From: Desmodus rotundus
Taxonomy: Eukaryota; Chordata; Mammalia; Chiroptera; Phyllostomidae
DNA: 64,000 nt
Direction of reading: 5' to 3'
Assembly: GCF_022682495.2 (NCBI RefSeq)
Contig: NW_026527555.1
Span: 124,001 to 188,000, forward strand
In this document: positions 34,585 through 46,787 of the stretch, one piece after another
Layout of the letters: each line of letters begins with the position of its first letter
Position numbering within the stretch: position 1 is the stretch's first letter
The notes under the pieces: model-generated
The model's database searches: none
What the model was told of the DNA's origin: nothing
The model's input: only the letters and a program-made list of their open reading frames with translations
Position numbers and translations under genes: made by a program

Positions 34585-36612
34585 TCAGTAGCATTTTGGT
34601 TAGGACACAACGCAAAGCTCTGATATATCAGACACCTTCCGTTTAAAGATAGGGTTAGGGTTAGGGCTAGCATTAGGATTGTGGTAAGGATTAGCTTTAT
34701 TATTAGGGTTAGGGTTAGGGTTAAGGATAGGGTTAGGGTTAGGGATAAGGTTAGGTTTAGCGATAGGGTTAGGGTTAGGGTTAGGGTTAGGGTTTGGGTT
34801 CATGTTACAGGTAGGTTCAGGACTAGGGCTAGAGCTAGCTGACGGCCGCAGTTAGAAGAAAGTGTGTCATAGAAGATAGTGTATTTCATAGCTGTCATAG
34901 TTCTGTGCTTTCATGGAGTGCGTTCATGATGAGAAAGTGATTCTGTAGATCCTTGCACTCAAACACAGCAAGGTAAATGAAAACAGAGCAAAATAGCTGA
35001 TCATAGGTTCTGAAGAGGGTATGTGATATGGTACAAGGCACTCATTTCCAATTCAACTGATATGAGCACATTGATCTAGTGCCGCGTTTTTGCTGAACGC
35101 CACTTAACAGGAACATGTTCGTTCCCGAGTAACTTGGCAGCTTTCAAACCGTTCACTCCTGTGCTGTGTGAGAGAAAGTGACTCGAGTAGAGTAAGGGGA
35201 CTGCTAGCTGCGCATGCATTGCTACGTTAAAAACACTGTATGGTCAAAGTGAGGCAGTAGGCTGCTGCTTCTCTTCTTCCCGGGGCTTCTTTTTTCTGAT
35301 GGAAAAAGTACCTAGGAGAAAACTCTACTGGGGACGCTCATTCCCCTGCAAGGACCACAAAGTGCTATGCTAACATTCCCTCCTTTGCGGACGGGAAATC
35401 ATTTCCGTAGTTCTTGGGCTATGACAGGAGCCATAGATCCTATATTGCAGCAAGGTACTTGGGCAGGATGCTGACAAGCGTACGTACTATGTGAGACACC
35501 ACTGCTTTCATCTCCTACTGCAATGAGAACATTGATAACACGTCAAATAGTGTGGATGGCTTTTGTTGAGAACACTTTTCGCACGACTTGATGTAATCCC
35601 TGAATGATGCAGGGGAGCACAAACTCCTCACTGCTGTATTCTCAGAGTGGAATGAATGCCCTGGTAGGCCCATGAGGTACTTTTCGCTTCTTCCTCCTTG
35701 AACGCTTCACGAACGGGTGGAGTCCGAGGGACGTAGTATTGTCTCCATGGTTTCTTAGGCTACAGCCTTCTTCTCCCATCACATCTCCTACTGAGATGGG
35801 AACATTGAGAAGACGCTGAACCCGGAGACGGCTTTGGGAAAAAACCCGCTTCCTACGAAATAGGTGGATTCCCGAGTGATTTTGAGGAGCAAACAAATCT
35901 TCACGAATGTAGTATCATCCACCGGGAGCCCCACAGGCTACTCTGAGATCCACATTCCCTTAGATCTTCAGAGACTTGGAGTCCAAGTCACGTAGCACAG
36001 TCTAGCGGCCTTCCAACGTCCGGACACGCTTTCCCCGCAGCACGCACAATTTGGCGAAAACAGTGGTAGCCAAGCTTACTCTAGTTCATAGTTGGCATAG
36101 TCCTGTGCTTCCGTTCACTCCTTTGTTTTGGGGAACGCGATTCCGGAACTCTCTGGCTCGCAAAGTTACCGCCAAGGTGATCATACAGAAAACCCATTGA
36201 AATGACGTTCTAACTCGGCCGGTTCTATCGGCACCCCCTACATTTCGCACTCTACTGAAACGAGTCCATTGACCTAGTGTTACCTGCTGGAGATGAAATG
36301 TGCTAATAAGGCACTTGTATGAAACATCCTGATTCCCTAGTTGTTTGGAAGCTGTGCATGAATTCCTTGCTGTTCTCGCAGAAGGAAATTCCGTCGAAAA
36401 GAGTCAGTGGACTGTGAGCTTCATGTGCATATCTAGGTTGGACCAACAGTTTTGTCCACAGGACATAGTAGTCAGTAGCTGCAGGAAATCTTCGGACTCT
36501 GCTATTTTGCTGGAATAAAGAGAGCGGCGAAAAGCCCACACTCGCAGCTCATTGTCCTGCAAAGTTCAGATGCTGCTATGCTCCTGTTCGTTCACTACCC
36601 ATGGAAATGATT
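34585..36612. repeat. Satellite unit 18 (2028 bp)
   Basis: First right-hand-family unit, with CTTCTTTTTTCTG, GTAGTTCTTGGG, AAGCGTACGTAC and TTCATAGTTGG. Private: GTTCAGGACTAGGG (about 34815) and GCACAGTCTAGC (about 35996). Confidence 0.97.
34652..34798 (+). repeat. Interstitial TTAGGG block, unit 18 (147 bp)
   Basis: One hexamer shorter in the terminal run, with one private change GGTTAGGTTTAGCG. Confidence 0.95.
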
Positions 36613-38646
36613 TCAGTAGCATTTTGGTTAGGACACAACGCAAAGCTCTGATATATCAGACACCTTCCGTTTAAAGATAGGGTTAGGGTTAGGGCTAGCA
36701 TTAGGATTGTGGTAAGGATTAGCTTTATTATTAGGGTTAGGGTTAGGGTTAAGGATAGGGTTAGGGTTAGGGATAAGGTTAGGGTTAGCGATAGGGTTAG
36801 GGTTAGGGTTAGGGTTAGGGTTAGGGTTTGGGTTCATGTTACAGGTAGGTTTAGGTCTAGGGCTAGAGCTAGCTGACGGCCGCAGTTAGAAGAAAGTGTG
36901 TCATAGAAGATAGTGTATTTCATAGCTGTCATAGTTCTGTGCTTTCATGGAGTGCGTTCATGATGAGAAAGTGATTCTGTAGATCCTTGCACTCAAACAC
37001 AGCAAGGTAAATGAAAACAGAGCAAAATAGCTGATCATAGGTTCTGAAGAGGGTATGTGATATGGTACAAGGCACTCATTTCCATTTCAACTGATATGAG
37101 CACATTGACCTAGTGCCGCGTTTTTGCTGAACGCCACTTAACAGGAACATGTTCGTTCCCGAGTAACTTGGCAGCTTTCAAACCGTTCACTCCTGTGCTG
37201 TGTGAGAGAAAGTGACTCGAGTAGAGTAAGGGGACTGCTAGCTGCGCATGCATTGCTACGTTAAAAACACTGTATGGTCAAAGTGAGGCAGTAGGCTGCT
37301 GCTTCTCTTCTTCCCGGGGCTTCGCTTTTCTGATGGAAAAAGTACCTAGGAGAAAACTCTACTGGGGACGCTCATTCCCCTGCAAGGACCACAAAGTGCT
37401 ATGCTAACATTCCCTCCTTTGCGGACGGGAAATCATTTCCGTAGTTCTTGGGCTATGACAGGAGCCATAGATCCTATATTGCAGCAAGGTACTTGGGCAG
37501 GATGCTGACAAGGGTACGTACTATGTGAGACACCACTGCTTTCATCTCCTACTGCAATGAGAACATTGATAACACGTCAAATAGTGTGGATGGCTTTTGT
37601 TGAGAACACTTTTCGCACGACTTGATGTAATCCCTGAATGATGCAGGGGAGCGCAAACTCCTCACTGCTGTATTCTCAGAGTGGAATGAATGCCCCGGTA
37701 GGCCCATGAGGTACTTTTCGCTTCTTCCTCCTTGAACGCTTCACAAACGGGTGGAGTCCGAGGGACGTAGTATTGTCTCCATGGTTTCTTAGGCTACAGC
37801 CTTCTTCTCCCATCACATCTCCTACTGAGATGGGAACATTGAGAAGACGCTGAACCCGGAGACGGCTTTGGGAAAAAACCCGCTTCCTACGAAATAGGTG
37901 GATTCCCGAGTGATTTTGAGGAGCAAACAAATCTTCACGAATGTAGTATCATCCACCGGGAGCCCCACAGGCTACTCTGAGATCCACATTCCCTTAGATC
38001 TTCAGAGACTTGGAGTCCAAGTCACGTAGCAGGGCCTAGCGGCCTTCCAACGTCCGGATACGCTTTCCCCGCAGCACGCACAATTTGGCGAAACAGTGGT
38101 AGCCAAGCTTACTCTAGTTCATAGTTGGCATAGTCCTGTGCTTCCGTTCACTCCTTTGTTTTGGGGAACGCGATTCCGGAACTCTCTGGCTCGCAAAGTT
38201 ACCGCCAAGGTGATCATACAGAAAACCCATTGAAATGACGTTCTAACTCGGCCGGTTCTATCGGCACCCCCTACATTTCGCACTCTACTGAAACGATTCC
38301 ATTGACCTAGTGTTACCCGCTGGAGATGAAATGTGCTAATAAGGCACTTGTATGAAACATCCTGATTCCCTAGTTGTTTGGAAGCTGTGCATGAATTCCT
38401 TGCTGTTCTCGCAGAAGGAAATTCCGTCGAAAAGAGTCAGTGGACTGTGAGCTTCATGTGCATATCTAGGTTGGACCAACAGTTTTGTCCACAGGACATA
38501 GTAGTCAGTAGCTGCAGGAAATCTTCGGACTCTGCTATTTTGCTGGAATAAAGAGAGCGGCGAAAAGCCCACACTCGCAGCTCATTGTCCTGCAAAGTTC
38601 AGATGCTGCTATGCTCCTGTTCGTTCACTACCCATGGAAAATGATT
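36613..38646. repeat. Satellite unit 19 (2034 bp)
   Basis: First half of a dimer repeated as unit 21. Markers: TCCATTTCAACTG, GCAGGGCCTAGC (about 38030), a one-base deletion GGCGAAACAGTGG (about 38087), and AAACGATTCC (about 38291). Confidence 0.97.
36680..36832 (+). repeat. Interstitial TTAGGG block, unit 19 (153 bp)
   Basis: Standard length and pattern. Confidence 0.95.
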
Positions 38647-40686
38647 TCAGTAGCATTTTGGTTAGGACACAACGCAAAGCTCTGATATATCAGATACCTT
38701 CCGTTTAAAGATTGTGTTAGGGTTAGGGCTAGCATTAGGATTGTGGTAAGGATTAGCTTTATTATTAGGGTTAGGGTTAGGGTTAAGGATAGGGTTAGGG
38801 TTAGGGATAAGGTTAGGGTTAGCGATAGGGTTAGGGTTAGGGTTAGGGTTAGGGTTAGGGTTAGGGTTTGGGTTCATGTTACAGGTAGGTTTAGTTCTAG
38901 GGCTAGAGCTAGCTGACGGCCGCAGTTAGAAGAAAGTGTGTCATAGAAGATAGTGTATTTCATAGCTGTCATAGTTCTGTGCTTTCATGGAGTGCGTTCA
39001 TGATGAGAAAGTGATTCTGTAGATCCTTGCACTCAAACACAGCAAGGTAAATGAAAACAGAGCAAAATAGCTGATCATAGGTTCTGAAGAGGGTATGTGA
39101 TATGGTACAAGGCACTCATTTCCAATTCAACTGATATGAGCACATTGATCTAGTGCCGCGTTTTTGCTGAACGCCACTTAACAGGAACATGTTCGTTCCC
39201 GAGTAACTTGGCAGCTTTCAAACCGTTCACTCCTGTGCTGTGTGAGAGAAAGTGACTCGAGTAGAGTAAGGGGACTGCTAGCTGCGCATGCATTGCTACG
39301 TTAAAAACACTGTATGGTCAAAGTGAGGCAGTAGGCTGCTGCTTCTCTTCTTCCCGGGGCTTCTTTTTTCTGATGGAAAAAGTACCTAGGAGAAAACTCT
39401 ACTGGGGACGCTCATTCCCCTGCAAGGACCACAAAGTGCTATGCTAACATTCCCTCCTTTGCGGACGGGAAATCATTTCCGTAGTTCTTGGGCTATGACA
39501 GGAGCCATAGATCCTATATTGCAGCAAGGTACTTGGGCAGGATGCTGACAAGGGTACGTACTATGTGAGACACCACTGCTTTCATCTCCTACTGCAATGA
39601 GAACATTGATAACACGTCAAATAGTGTGGATGGCTTTTGTTGAGAACACTTTTCGCACGACTTGATGTAATCCCTGAATGATGCAGGGGAGCGCAAACTC
39701 CTCACTGCTGTATTCTCAGAGTGGAATGAATGCCCTGGTAGGCCCATGAGGTACTTTTCGCTTCTTCCTCCTTGAACGCTTCACGAACGGGTGGAGTCCG
39801 AGGGACGTAGTATTGTCTCCATGGTTTCTTAGGCTACAGCCTTCTTCTCCCATCACATCTCCTACTGAGATGGGAACATTGAGAAGACGCTGAACCCGGA
39901 GACGGCTTTGGGAAAAAACCGGCTTCCTACGAAATAGGTGGATTCCCGAGTGATTTTGAGGAGCAAACAAATCTTCACGAATGTAGTATCATCCACCGGA
40001 AGCCCCACAGGCTACTCTGAGATCCACATTCCCTTAGATCTTCAGAGACTTGGAGTCCAAGTCACGTAGCACGGCCTAGCGGCCTTCCAACGTCCGGACA
40101 CGCTTTCCCCGCAGCACGCACAATTTGGCGAAAACAGTGGTAGCCAAGCTTACTCTAGTTCATAGTTGGCATAGTCCTGTGCTTCCGTTCACTCCTTTGT
40201 TTTGGGGAACGCGATTCCGGAACTCTCTGGCTCGCAAAGTTACCGCCAAGGTGATCATACAGAAAACCCATTGAAATGACGTTCTAACTCGGCCGGTTCT
40301 ATCGGCACCCCCTACATTTCGCACTCTACTGAAACGAGTCCATTGACCTAGTGTTACCCGCTGGAGATGAAATGTGCTAATAAGGCACTTGTATGAAACA
40401 TCCTGATTCCCTAGTTGTTTGGAACCTGTGCATGAATTCCTTGCTGTTCTCGCAGAAGGAAATTCCGTCGAAAAGAGTCAGTGGACTGTGAGCTTCATGT
40501 GCATATCTAGGTTGGACCAACAGTTTTGTCCACAGGACATAGTAGTCAGTAGCTGCAGGAAATCTTCGGACTCTGCTATTTTGCTGGAATAAAGAGAGCG
40601 GCGAAAAGCCCACACTCGCAGCTCATTGTCCTGCAAAGTTCAGATGCTGCTATGCTCCTGTTCGTTCACTACCCATGGAAATGATT
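38647..40686. repeat. Satellite unit 20 (2040 bp)
   Basis: Second half of the dimer, repeated as unit 22. Markers: CAGATACCTTCC (38691), TTTAGTTCTAGGG and CTTCTTTTTTCTG. Shares GGAACCTGTGC with unit 21 only. Private CCGGAAGCCCC near 39997. Confidence 0.97.
38714..38872 (+). repeat. Interstitial TTAGGG block, unit 20 (159 bp)
   Basis: One hexamer longer in the terminal run, preceded by AAAGATTGTG. Confidence 0.95.
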
Positions 40687-42720
40687 TCAGTAGCATTTTG
40701 GTTAGGACACAACGCAAAGCTCTGATATATCAGACACCTTCCGTTTAAAGATAGGGTTAGGGTTAGGGCTAGCATTAGGATTGTGGTAAGGATTAGCTTT
40801 ATTATTAGGGTTAGGGTTAGGGTTAAGGATAGGGTTAGGGTTAGGGATAAGGTTAGGGTTAGCGATAGGGTTAGGGTTAGGGTTAGGGTTAGGGTTAGGG
40901 TTTGGGTTCATGTTACAGGTAGGTTTAGGTCTAGGGCTAGAGCTAGCTGACGGCCGCAGTTAGAAGAAAGTGTGTCATAGAAGATAGTGTATTTCATAGC
41001 TGTCATAGTTCTGTGCTTTCATGGAGTGCGTTCATGATGAGAAAGTGATTCTGTAGATCCTTGCACTCAAACACAGCAAGGTAAATGAAAACAGAGCAAA
41101 ATAGCTGATCATAGGTTCTGAAGAGGGTATGTGATATGGTACAAGGCACTCATTTCCATTTCAACTGATATGAGCACATTGACCTAGTGCCGCGTTTTTG
41201 CTGAACGCCACTTAACAGGAACATGTTCGTTCCCGAGTAACTTGGCAGCTTTCAAACCGTTCACTCCTGTGCTGTGTGAGAGAAAGTGACTCGAGTAGAG
41301 TAAGGGGACTGCTAGCTGCGCATGCATTGCTACGTTAAAAACACTGTATGGTCAAAGTGAGGCAGTAGGCTGCTGCTTCTCTTCTTCCCGGGGCTACGCT
41401 TTTCTGATGGAAAAAGTACCTCGGAGAAAACTCTACTGGGGACGCTCATTCCCCTGCAAGGACCACAAAGTGCTATGCTAACATTCCCTCCTTTGCGGAC
41501 GGGAAATCATTTCCGTAGCTCTTGGGCTATGACAGGAGCCAGAGATCCTATATTGCAGCAAGGTACTTGGGCAGGATGCTGACAAGCGTACGTACTATGT
41601 GAGACACCACCGCTTTCATGTCCTACTGCAATGAGAACATTGATAACACGTCAAATAGTGTGGATGGCTTTTGTTGAGAACACTTTTCGCACGACTTGAT
41701 GTAATCCCTGAATGATGCAGGGGAGCACAAACTCCTCACTGCTGTATTCTCAGAGTGGAATGAATGCCCTGGTAGGCCCATGAGGTACTTTTCGCTTCTT
41801 CCTCCTTGAACGCTTCACGAACGGGTGGAGTCCGAGGGACGTAGTATTGTCTCCATGGTTTCTTAGGCTACAGCCTTCTTCTCCCATCACATCTCCTACT
41901 GAGATGGGAACATTGAGAAGGCGCTGAACCCGGAGACGGCTTTGGGAAAAAACCCGCTTCCTACGAAATAGGTGGATTCCCGAGTGATTTTGAGGAGCAA
42001 ACAAATCTTCACGAATGGAGTATCATCCACCGGGAGCCCCACAGGCTACTCTGAGATCCACATTCCCTTAGATCTTCAGAGACTTGGAGTCCAAGTCACG
42101 TAGCAGGGCCTAGCGGCCTTCCAACGTCCGGATACGCTTTCCCCGCAGCACGCACAATTTGGCGAAACAGTGGTAGCCAAGCTTACTCTAGTTCATAGTT
42201 GGCATAGTCCTGTGCTTCCGTTCACTCCTTTGTTTTGGGGAACGCGATTCCGGAACTCTCTGGCTCGCAAAGTTACCGCCAAGGTGATCATACAGAAAAC
42301 CCATTGAAATGACGTTCTAACTCGGCCGGTTCTATCGGCACCCCCTACATTTCGCACTCTACTGAAACGATTCCATTGACCTAGTGTTACCCGCTGGAGA
42401 TGAAATGTGCTAATAAGGCACTTGTATGAAACATCCTGATTCCCTAGTTGTTTGGAACCTGTGCATGAATTCCTTGCTGTTCTCGCAGAAGGAAATTCCG
42501 TCGAAAAGAGTCAGTGGACTGTGAGCTTCATGTGCATATCTAGGTTGGACCAACAGTTTTGTCCACAGGACATAGTAGTCAGTAGCTGCAGGAAATCTTC
42601 GGACTCTGCTATTTTGCTGGAATAAAGAGAGCGGCGAAAAGCCCACACTCGCAGCTCATTGTCCTGCAAAGTTCAGATGCTGCTAAGCTCCTGTTCGTTC
42701 ACTACCCATGGAAAATGATT
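40687..42720. repeat. Satellite unit 21 (2034 bp)
   Basis: Repeats the unit 19 markers. Adds ACCTCGGAG (also in 25 and 28). Private: CCACCGCTTTC (about 41607), GAAGGCGCTG (about 41917), GAATGGAGTATC (about 42013) and GCTAAGCTCC (about 42682). Confidence 0.97.
40754..40906 (+). repeat. Interstitial TTAGGG block, unit 21 (153 bp)
   Basis: Standard length and pattern. Confidence 0.95.
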
Positions 42721-44759
42721 TCAGTAGCATTTTGGTTAGGACACAACGCAAAGCTCTGATATATCAGATACCTTCCGTTTAAAGATAGTGTTAGGGTTAG
42801 GGCTAGCATTAGGATTGTGGTAAGGATTAGCTTTATTATTAGGGTTAGGGTTAGGGTTAAGGATAGGGTTAGGGTTAGGGATAAGGTTAGGGTTAGCGAT
42901 AGGGTTAGGGTTAGGGTTAGGGTTAGGGTTAGGGTTAGGGTTTGGGTTCATGTTACAGGTAGGTTTAGTTCTAGGGCTAGAGCTAGCTGACGGCCGCAGT
43001 TAGAAGAGAGTGTGTCATAGAAGATAGTGTATTTCATAGCTGTCATAGTTCTGTGCTTTCATGGAGTGCGTTCATGATGAGAAAGTGATTCTGTAGATCC
43101 TTGCACTCAAACACAGCAAGGTAAATGAAAACAGAGCAAAATAGCTGATCATAGGTTCTGAAGAGGGTATGTGATATGGTACAAGGCACTCATTTCCAAT
43201 TCAACTGATATGAGCACATTGATCTAGTGCCGCGTTTTTGCTGAACGCCACTTAACAGGAACATGTTCGTTCCCGAGTAACTTGGCAGCTTTCAAACCGT
43301 TCACTCCTGTGCTGTGTGAGAGAAAGTGACTCGAGTAGAGTAAGGGGACTGCTAGCTGCGCATGCATTGCTACGTTAAAAACACTGTATGGTCAAAGTGA
43401 GGCAGTAGGCTGCTGCTTCTCTTCTTCCCGGGGCTTCTTTTTTCTGATGGAAAAAGTACCTAGGAGAAAACTCTACTGGGGACGCTCATTCCCCTGCAAG
43501 GACCACAAAGTGCTATGCTAACATTCCCTCCTTTGCGGACGGGAAATCATTTCCGTAGTTCTTGGGCTATGACAGGAGCCATAGATCCTATATTGCAGCA
43601 AGGTACTTGGGCAGGATGCTGACAAGCGTACGTACTATGTGAGACACCACTGCTTTCATCTCCTACTGCAATGAGAACATTGATAACACGTCAAATAGTG
43701 TGGATGGCTTTTGTTGAGAACACTTTTCGCACGACTTGATGTAATCCCTGAATGATGCAGGGGAGCACAAACTCCTCACTGCTGTATTCTCAGAGTGGAA
43801 TGAATGCCCTGGTAGGCCCATGAGGTACTTTTCGCTTCTTCCTCCTTGAACGCTTCACGAACGGGTGGAGTCCGAGGGACGTAGTATTGTCTCCATGGTT
43901 TCTTAGGCTACAGCCTTCTTCTCCCATCACATCTCCTACTGAGATGGGAACATTGAGAAGACGCTGAACCCGGAGACGGCTTTGGGAAAAAACCCGCTTC
44001 CTACGAAATAGGTGGATTCCCGAGTGATTTTGAGGAGCAAACAAATCTTCACGAATGTAGTATCATCCACCGGGAGCCCCACAGGCTACTCTGAGATCCA
44101 CATTCCCTTAGATCTTCAGAGACTTGGAGTCCAAGTCACGTAGCACGGCCTAGCGGCCTTCCAACGTCCGGATACGCTTTCCCCGCAGCACGCACAATTT
44201 GGCGAAAACAGTGGTAGCCAAGCTTACTGTAGTTCATAGTTGGCATAGTCCTGTGCTTCCGTTCACTCCTTTGTTTTGGGGAACGCGATTCCGGAACTCT
44301 CTGGCTCGCAAAGTTACCGCCAAGGTGATCATACAGAAAACCCATTGAAATGACGTTCTAACTCGGCCGGTTCTATCGGCAGCCCCTACATTTCGCACTC
44401 TACTGAAACGAGTCCATTGACCTAGTGTTACCTGCTGGAGATGAAATGTGCTAATGAGGCACTTGTATGAAACATCCTGATTCCCTAGTTGTTTGGAAGC
44501 TGTGCATGAATTCCTTGCTGTTCTCGCAGAAGGAAATTCCGTCGAAAAGAGTCAGTGGACTGTGATCTTCATGTGCATATCTAGGTTGGACCAACAGTTT
44601 TGTCCACAGGACATAGTAGTCATAGCTGCAGGAAATCTTCGGACTCTGCTATTTTGCTGGAATAAAGAGAGCGGCGAAAAGCCCACACTCGCAGCTCATT
44701 GTCCTGCAAAGTTCAGATGCTGCTATGGTCCTGTTCGTTCACTACCCATGGAAATGATT
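42721..44759. repeat. Satellite unit 22 (2039 bp)
   Basis: The front repeats unit 20. The rear starts the trimer pattern with CGGCAGCCCC, GCTAATGAGGC and CTATGGTCCTG. Private: CTTACTGTAGTTC (about 44224), GTGATCTTC (about 44562) and a one-base deletion AGTAGTCATAGC (about 44616). Confidence 0.97.
42788..42946 (+). repeat. Interstitial TTAGGG block, unit 22 (159 bp)
   Basis: One hexamer longer, as in unit 20, and starts GTGTTAGGG. Confidence 0.95.
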
Positions 44760-46787
44760 TCAGTAGCATTTTGGTTAGGACACAACGCAAAGCTCTGATA
44801 TATCAGACACCTTCCGTTTAAAGATAGGGTTAGGGTTAGGGCTAGCATTAGGATTGTGGTAAGGATTAGCTTTATTATTAGGGTTAGGGTTAGGGTTAAG
44901 GATAGGGTTAGGGTTAGGGATAAGGTTAGGGTTAGCGATAGGGTTAGGGTTAGGGTTAGGGTTAGGGTTTGGGTTCATGTTACAGGTAGGTTTAGGTCTA
45001 GGGCTAGAGCTAGCTGACGGCCGCAGTTAGAAGAAAGTGTGTCATAGAAGATAGTGTATTTCATAGCTGTCATAGTTCTGTGCTTTCATGGAGTGCGTTC
45101 ATGATGAGAAAGTGATTCTGTAGATCCTTGCACTCAAACACAGCAAGGTAAATGAAAACAGAGCAAAATAGCTGATCATAGGTTCTGAAGAGGGTATGTG
45201 ATATGGTACAAGGAACTCATTTCCAATTCAACTGATATGAGCACATTGATCTAGTGCCGCGTTTTTGCTGAACGCCACTTAACAGGAACATGTTCGTTCC
45301 CGAGTAACTTGGCAGCTTTCAAACCGTTCACTCCTGTGCTGTGTGAGAGAAAGTGACTCGAGTAGAGTAAGGGGACTGCTAGCTGCGCATGCATTGCTAC
45401 GTTAAAAACACTGTATGGTCAAAGTGAGGCAGTAGGCTGCTGCTTCTCTTCTTCCCGGGGCTACGCTTTTCTGATGGAAAAAGTACCTAGGAGAAAACTC
45501 TACTGGGGACGCTCATTCCCCTGCAAGGACCACAAAGTGCTATGCTAACATTCCCTCCTTTGCGGACGGGAAATCATTTCCGTAGCTCTTGGGCTATGAC
45601 AGGAGCCAGAGATCCTATATTGCAGCAAGGTACTTGGGCAGGATGCTGACAAGGGTACGTACTATGTGAGACACCACTGCTTTCATCTCCTACTGCAATG
45701 AGAACATTGATAACACGTCAAATAGTGTGGATGGCTTTTGTTGAGAACACTTTTCGCACGACTTGATGTAATCCCTGAATGATGCAGGGGAGCGCAAACT
45801 CCTCACTGCTGTATTCTCAGAGTGGAATGAATGCCCCGGTAGGCCCATGAGGTACTTTTCGCTTCTTCCTCCTTGAACGCTTCACGAACGGGTGGAGTCC
45901 GAGGGACGTAGTATTGTCTCCATGGTTTCTTAGGCTACAGCCTTCTTCTCCCATCACATCTCCTACTGAGATGGGAACATTGAGAAGACGCTGAACCCGG
46001 AGACGGCTTTGGGAAAAAACCCGCTTCCTACGAAATAGGTGGATTCCCGAGTGATTTTGAGGAGCAAACAAATCTTCAGGAATGTAGTATCATCCACCGG
46101 GAGCCCCACAGGCTACTCTGAGATCCACATTCCCTTAGATCTTCAGAGACTTGGAGTCCAAGTCACGTAGCACGGCCTAGCGGCCTTCCAACGTCCGGAT
46201 ACGCTTTCCCCGCAGCACGCACAATTTGGCGAAAACAGTGGTAGCCAAGCTTACTCTAGTTCATAGTTGGCATAGTCCTGTGCTTCCGTTCACTCCTTTG
46301 TTTTGGGGAACGCGATTCCGGAACTCTCTGGCTCGCAAAGTTACCGCCAAGGTGATCATACAGAAAACCCATTGAAATGACGTTCTAACTCGGCCGGTTC
46401 TATCGGCAGCCCCTACATTTCGCACTCTACTGAAACGAGTCCATTGACCTAGTGTTACCCGCTGGAGATGAAATGTGCTAATGAGGCACTTGTATGAAAC
46501 TTCCTGATTCCCTAGTTGTTTGGAAGCTGTGCATGAATTCCTTGCTGTTCTCGCAGAAGGAAATTCCGTCGAAAAGAGTCAGTGGACTGTGAGCTTCATG
46601 TGCATATCTAGGTTGGACCAACAGTTTTGTCCACAGGACATAGTAGTCAGTAGCTGCAGGAAATCTTCGGACTCTGCTATTTTGCTGGAATAAAGAGAGC
46701 GGCGAAAAGCCCACACTCGCAGCTCATTGTCCTGCAAAGTTCAGATGCTGCTATGCTCCTGTTCGTTCACTACCCATGGAAATGATT
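44760..46787. repeat. Satellite unit 23 (2028 bp)
   Basis: Trimer position 2: AGGAACTCAT (45211), shared with units 26 and 29. Private CTTCAGGAATG near 46074. GAAACTTCCTG near 46496 is shared with unit 30. Confidence 0.97.
44827..44973 (+). repeat. Interstitial TTAGGG block, unit 23 (147 bp)
   Basis: One hexamer shorter in the terminal run. Confidence 0.95.

Noticed and set aside
44493..44798. 101-codon plus-strand open frame
   Set aside because: Opened only by the one-base deletion AGTAGTCATAGC and nearby changes in unit 22; it has no counterpart elsewhere.
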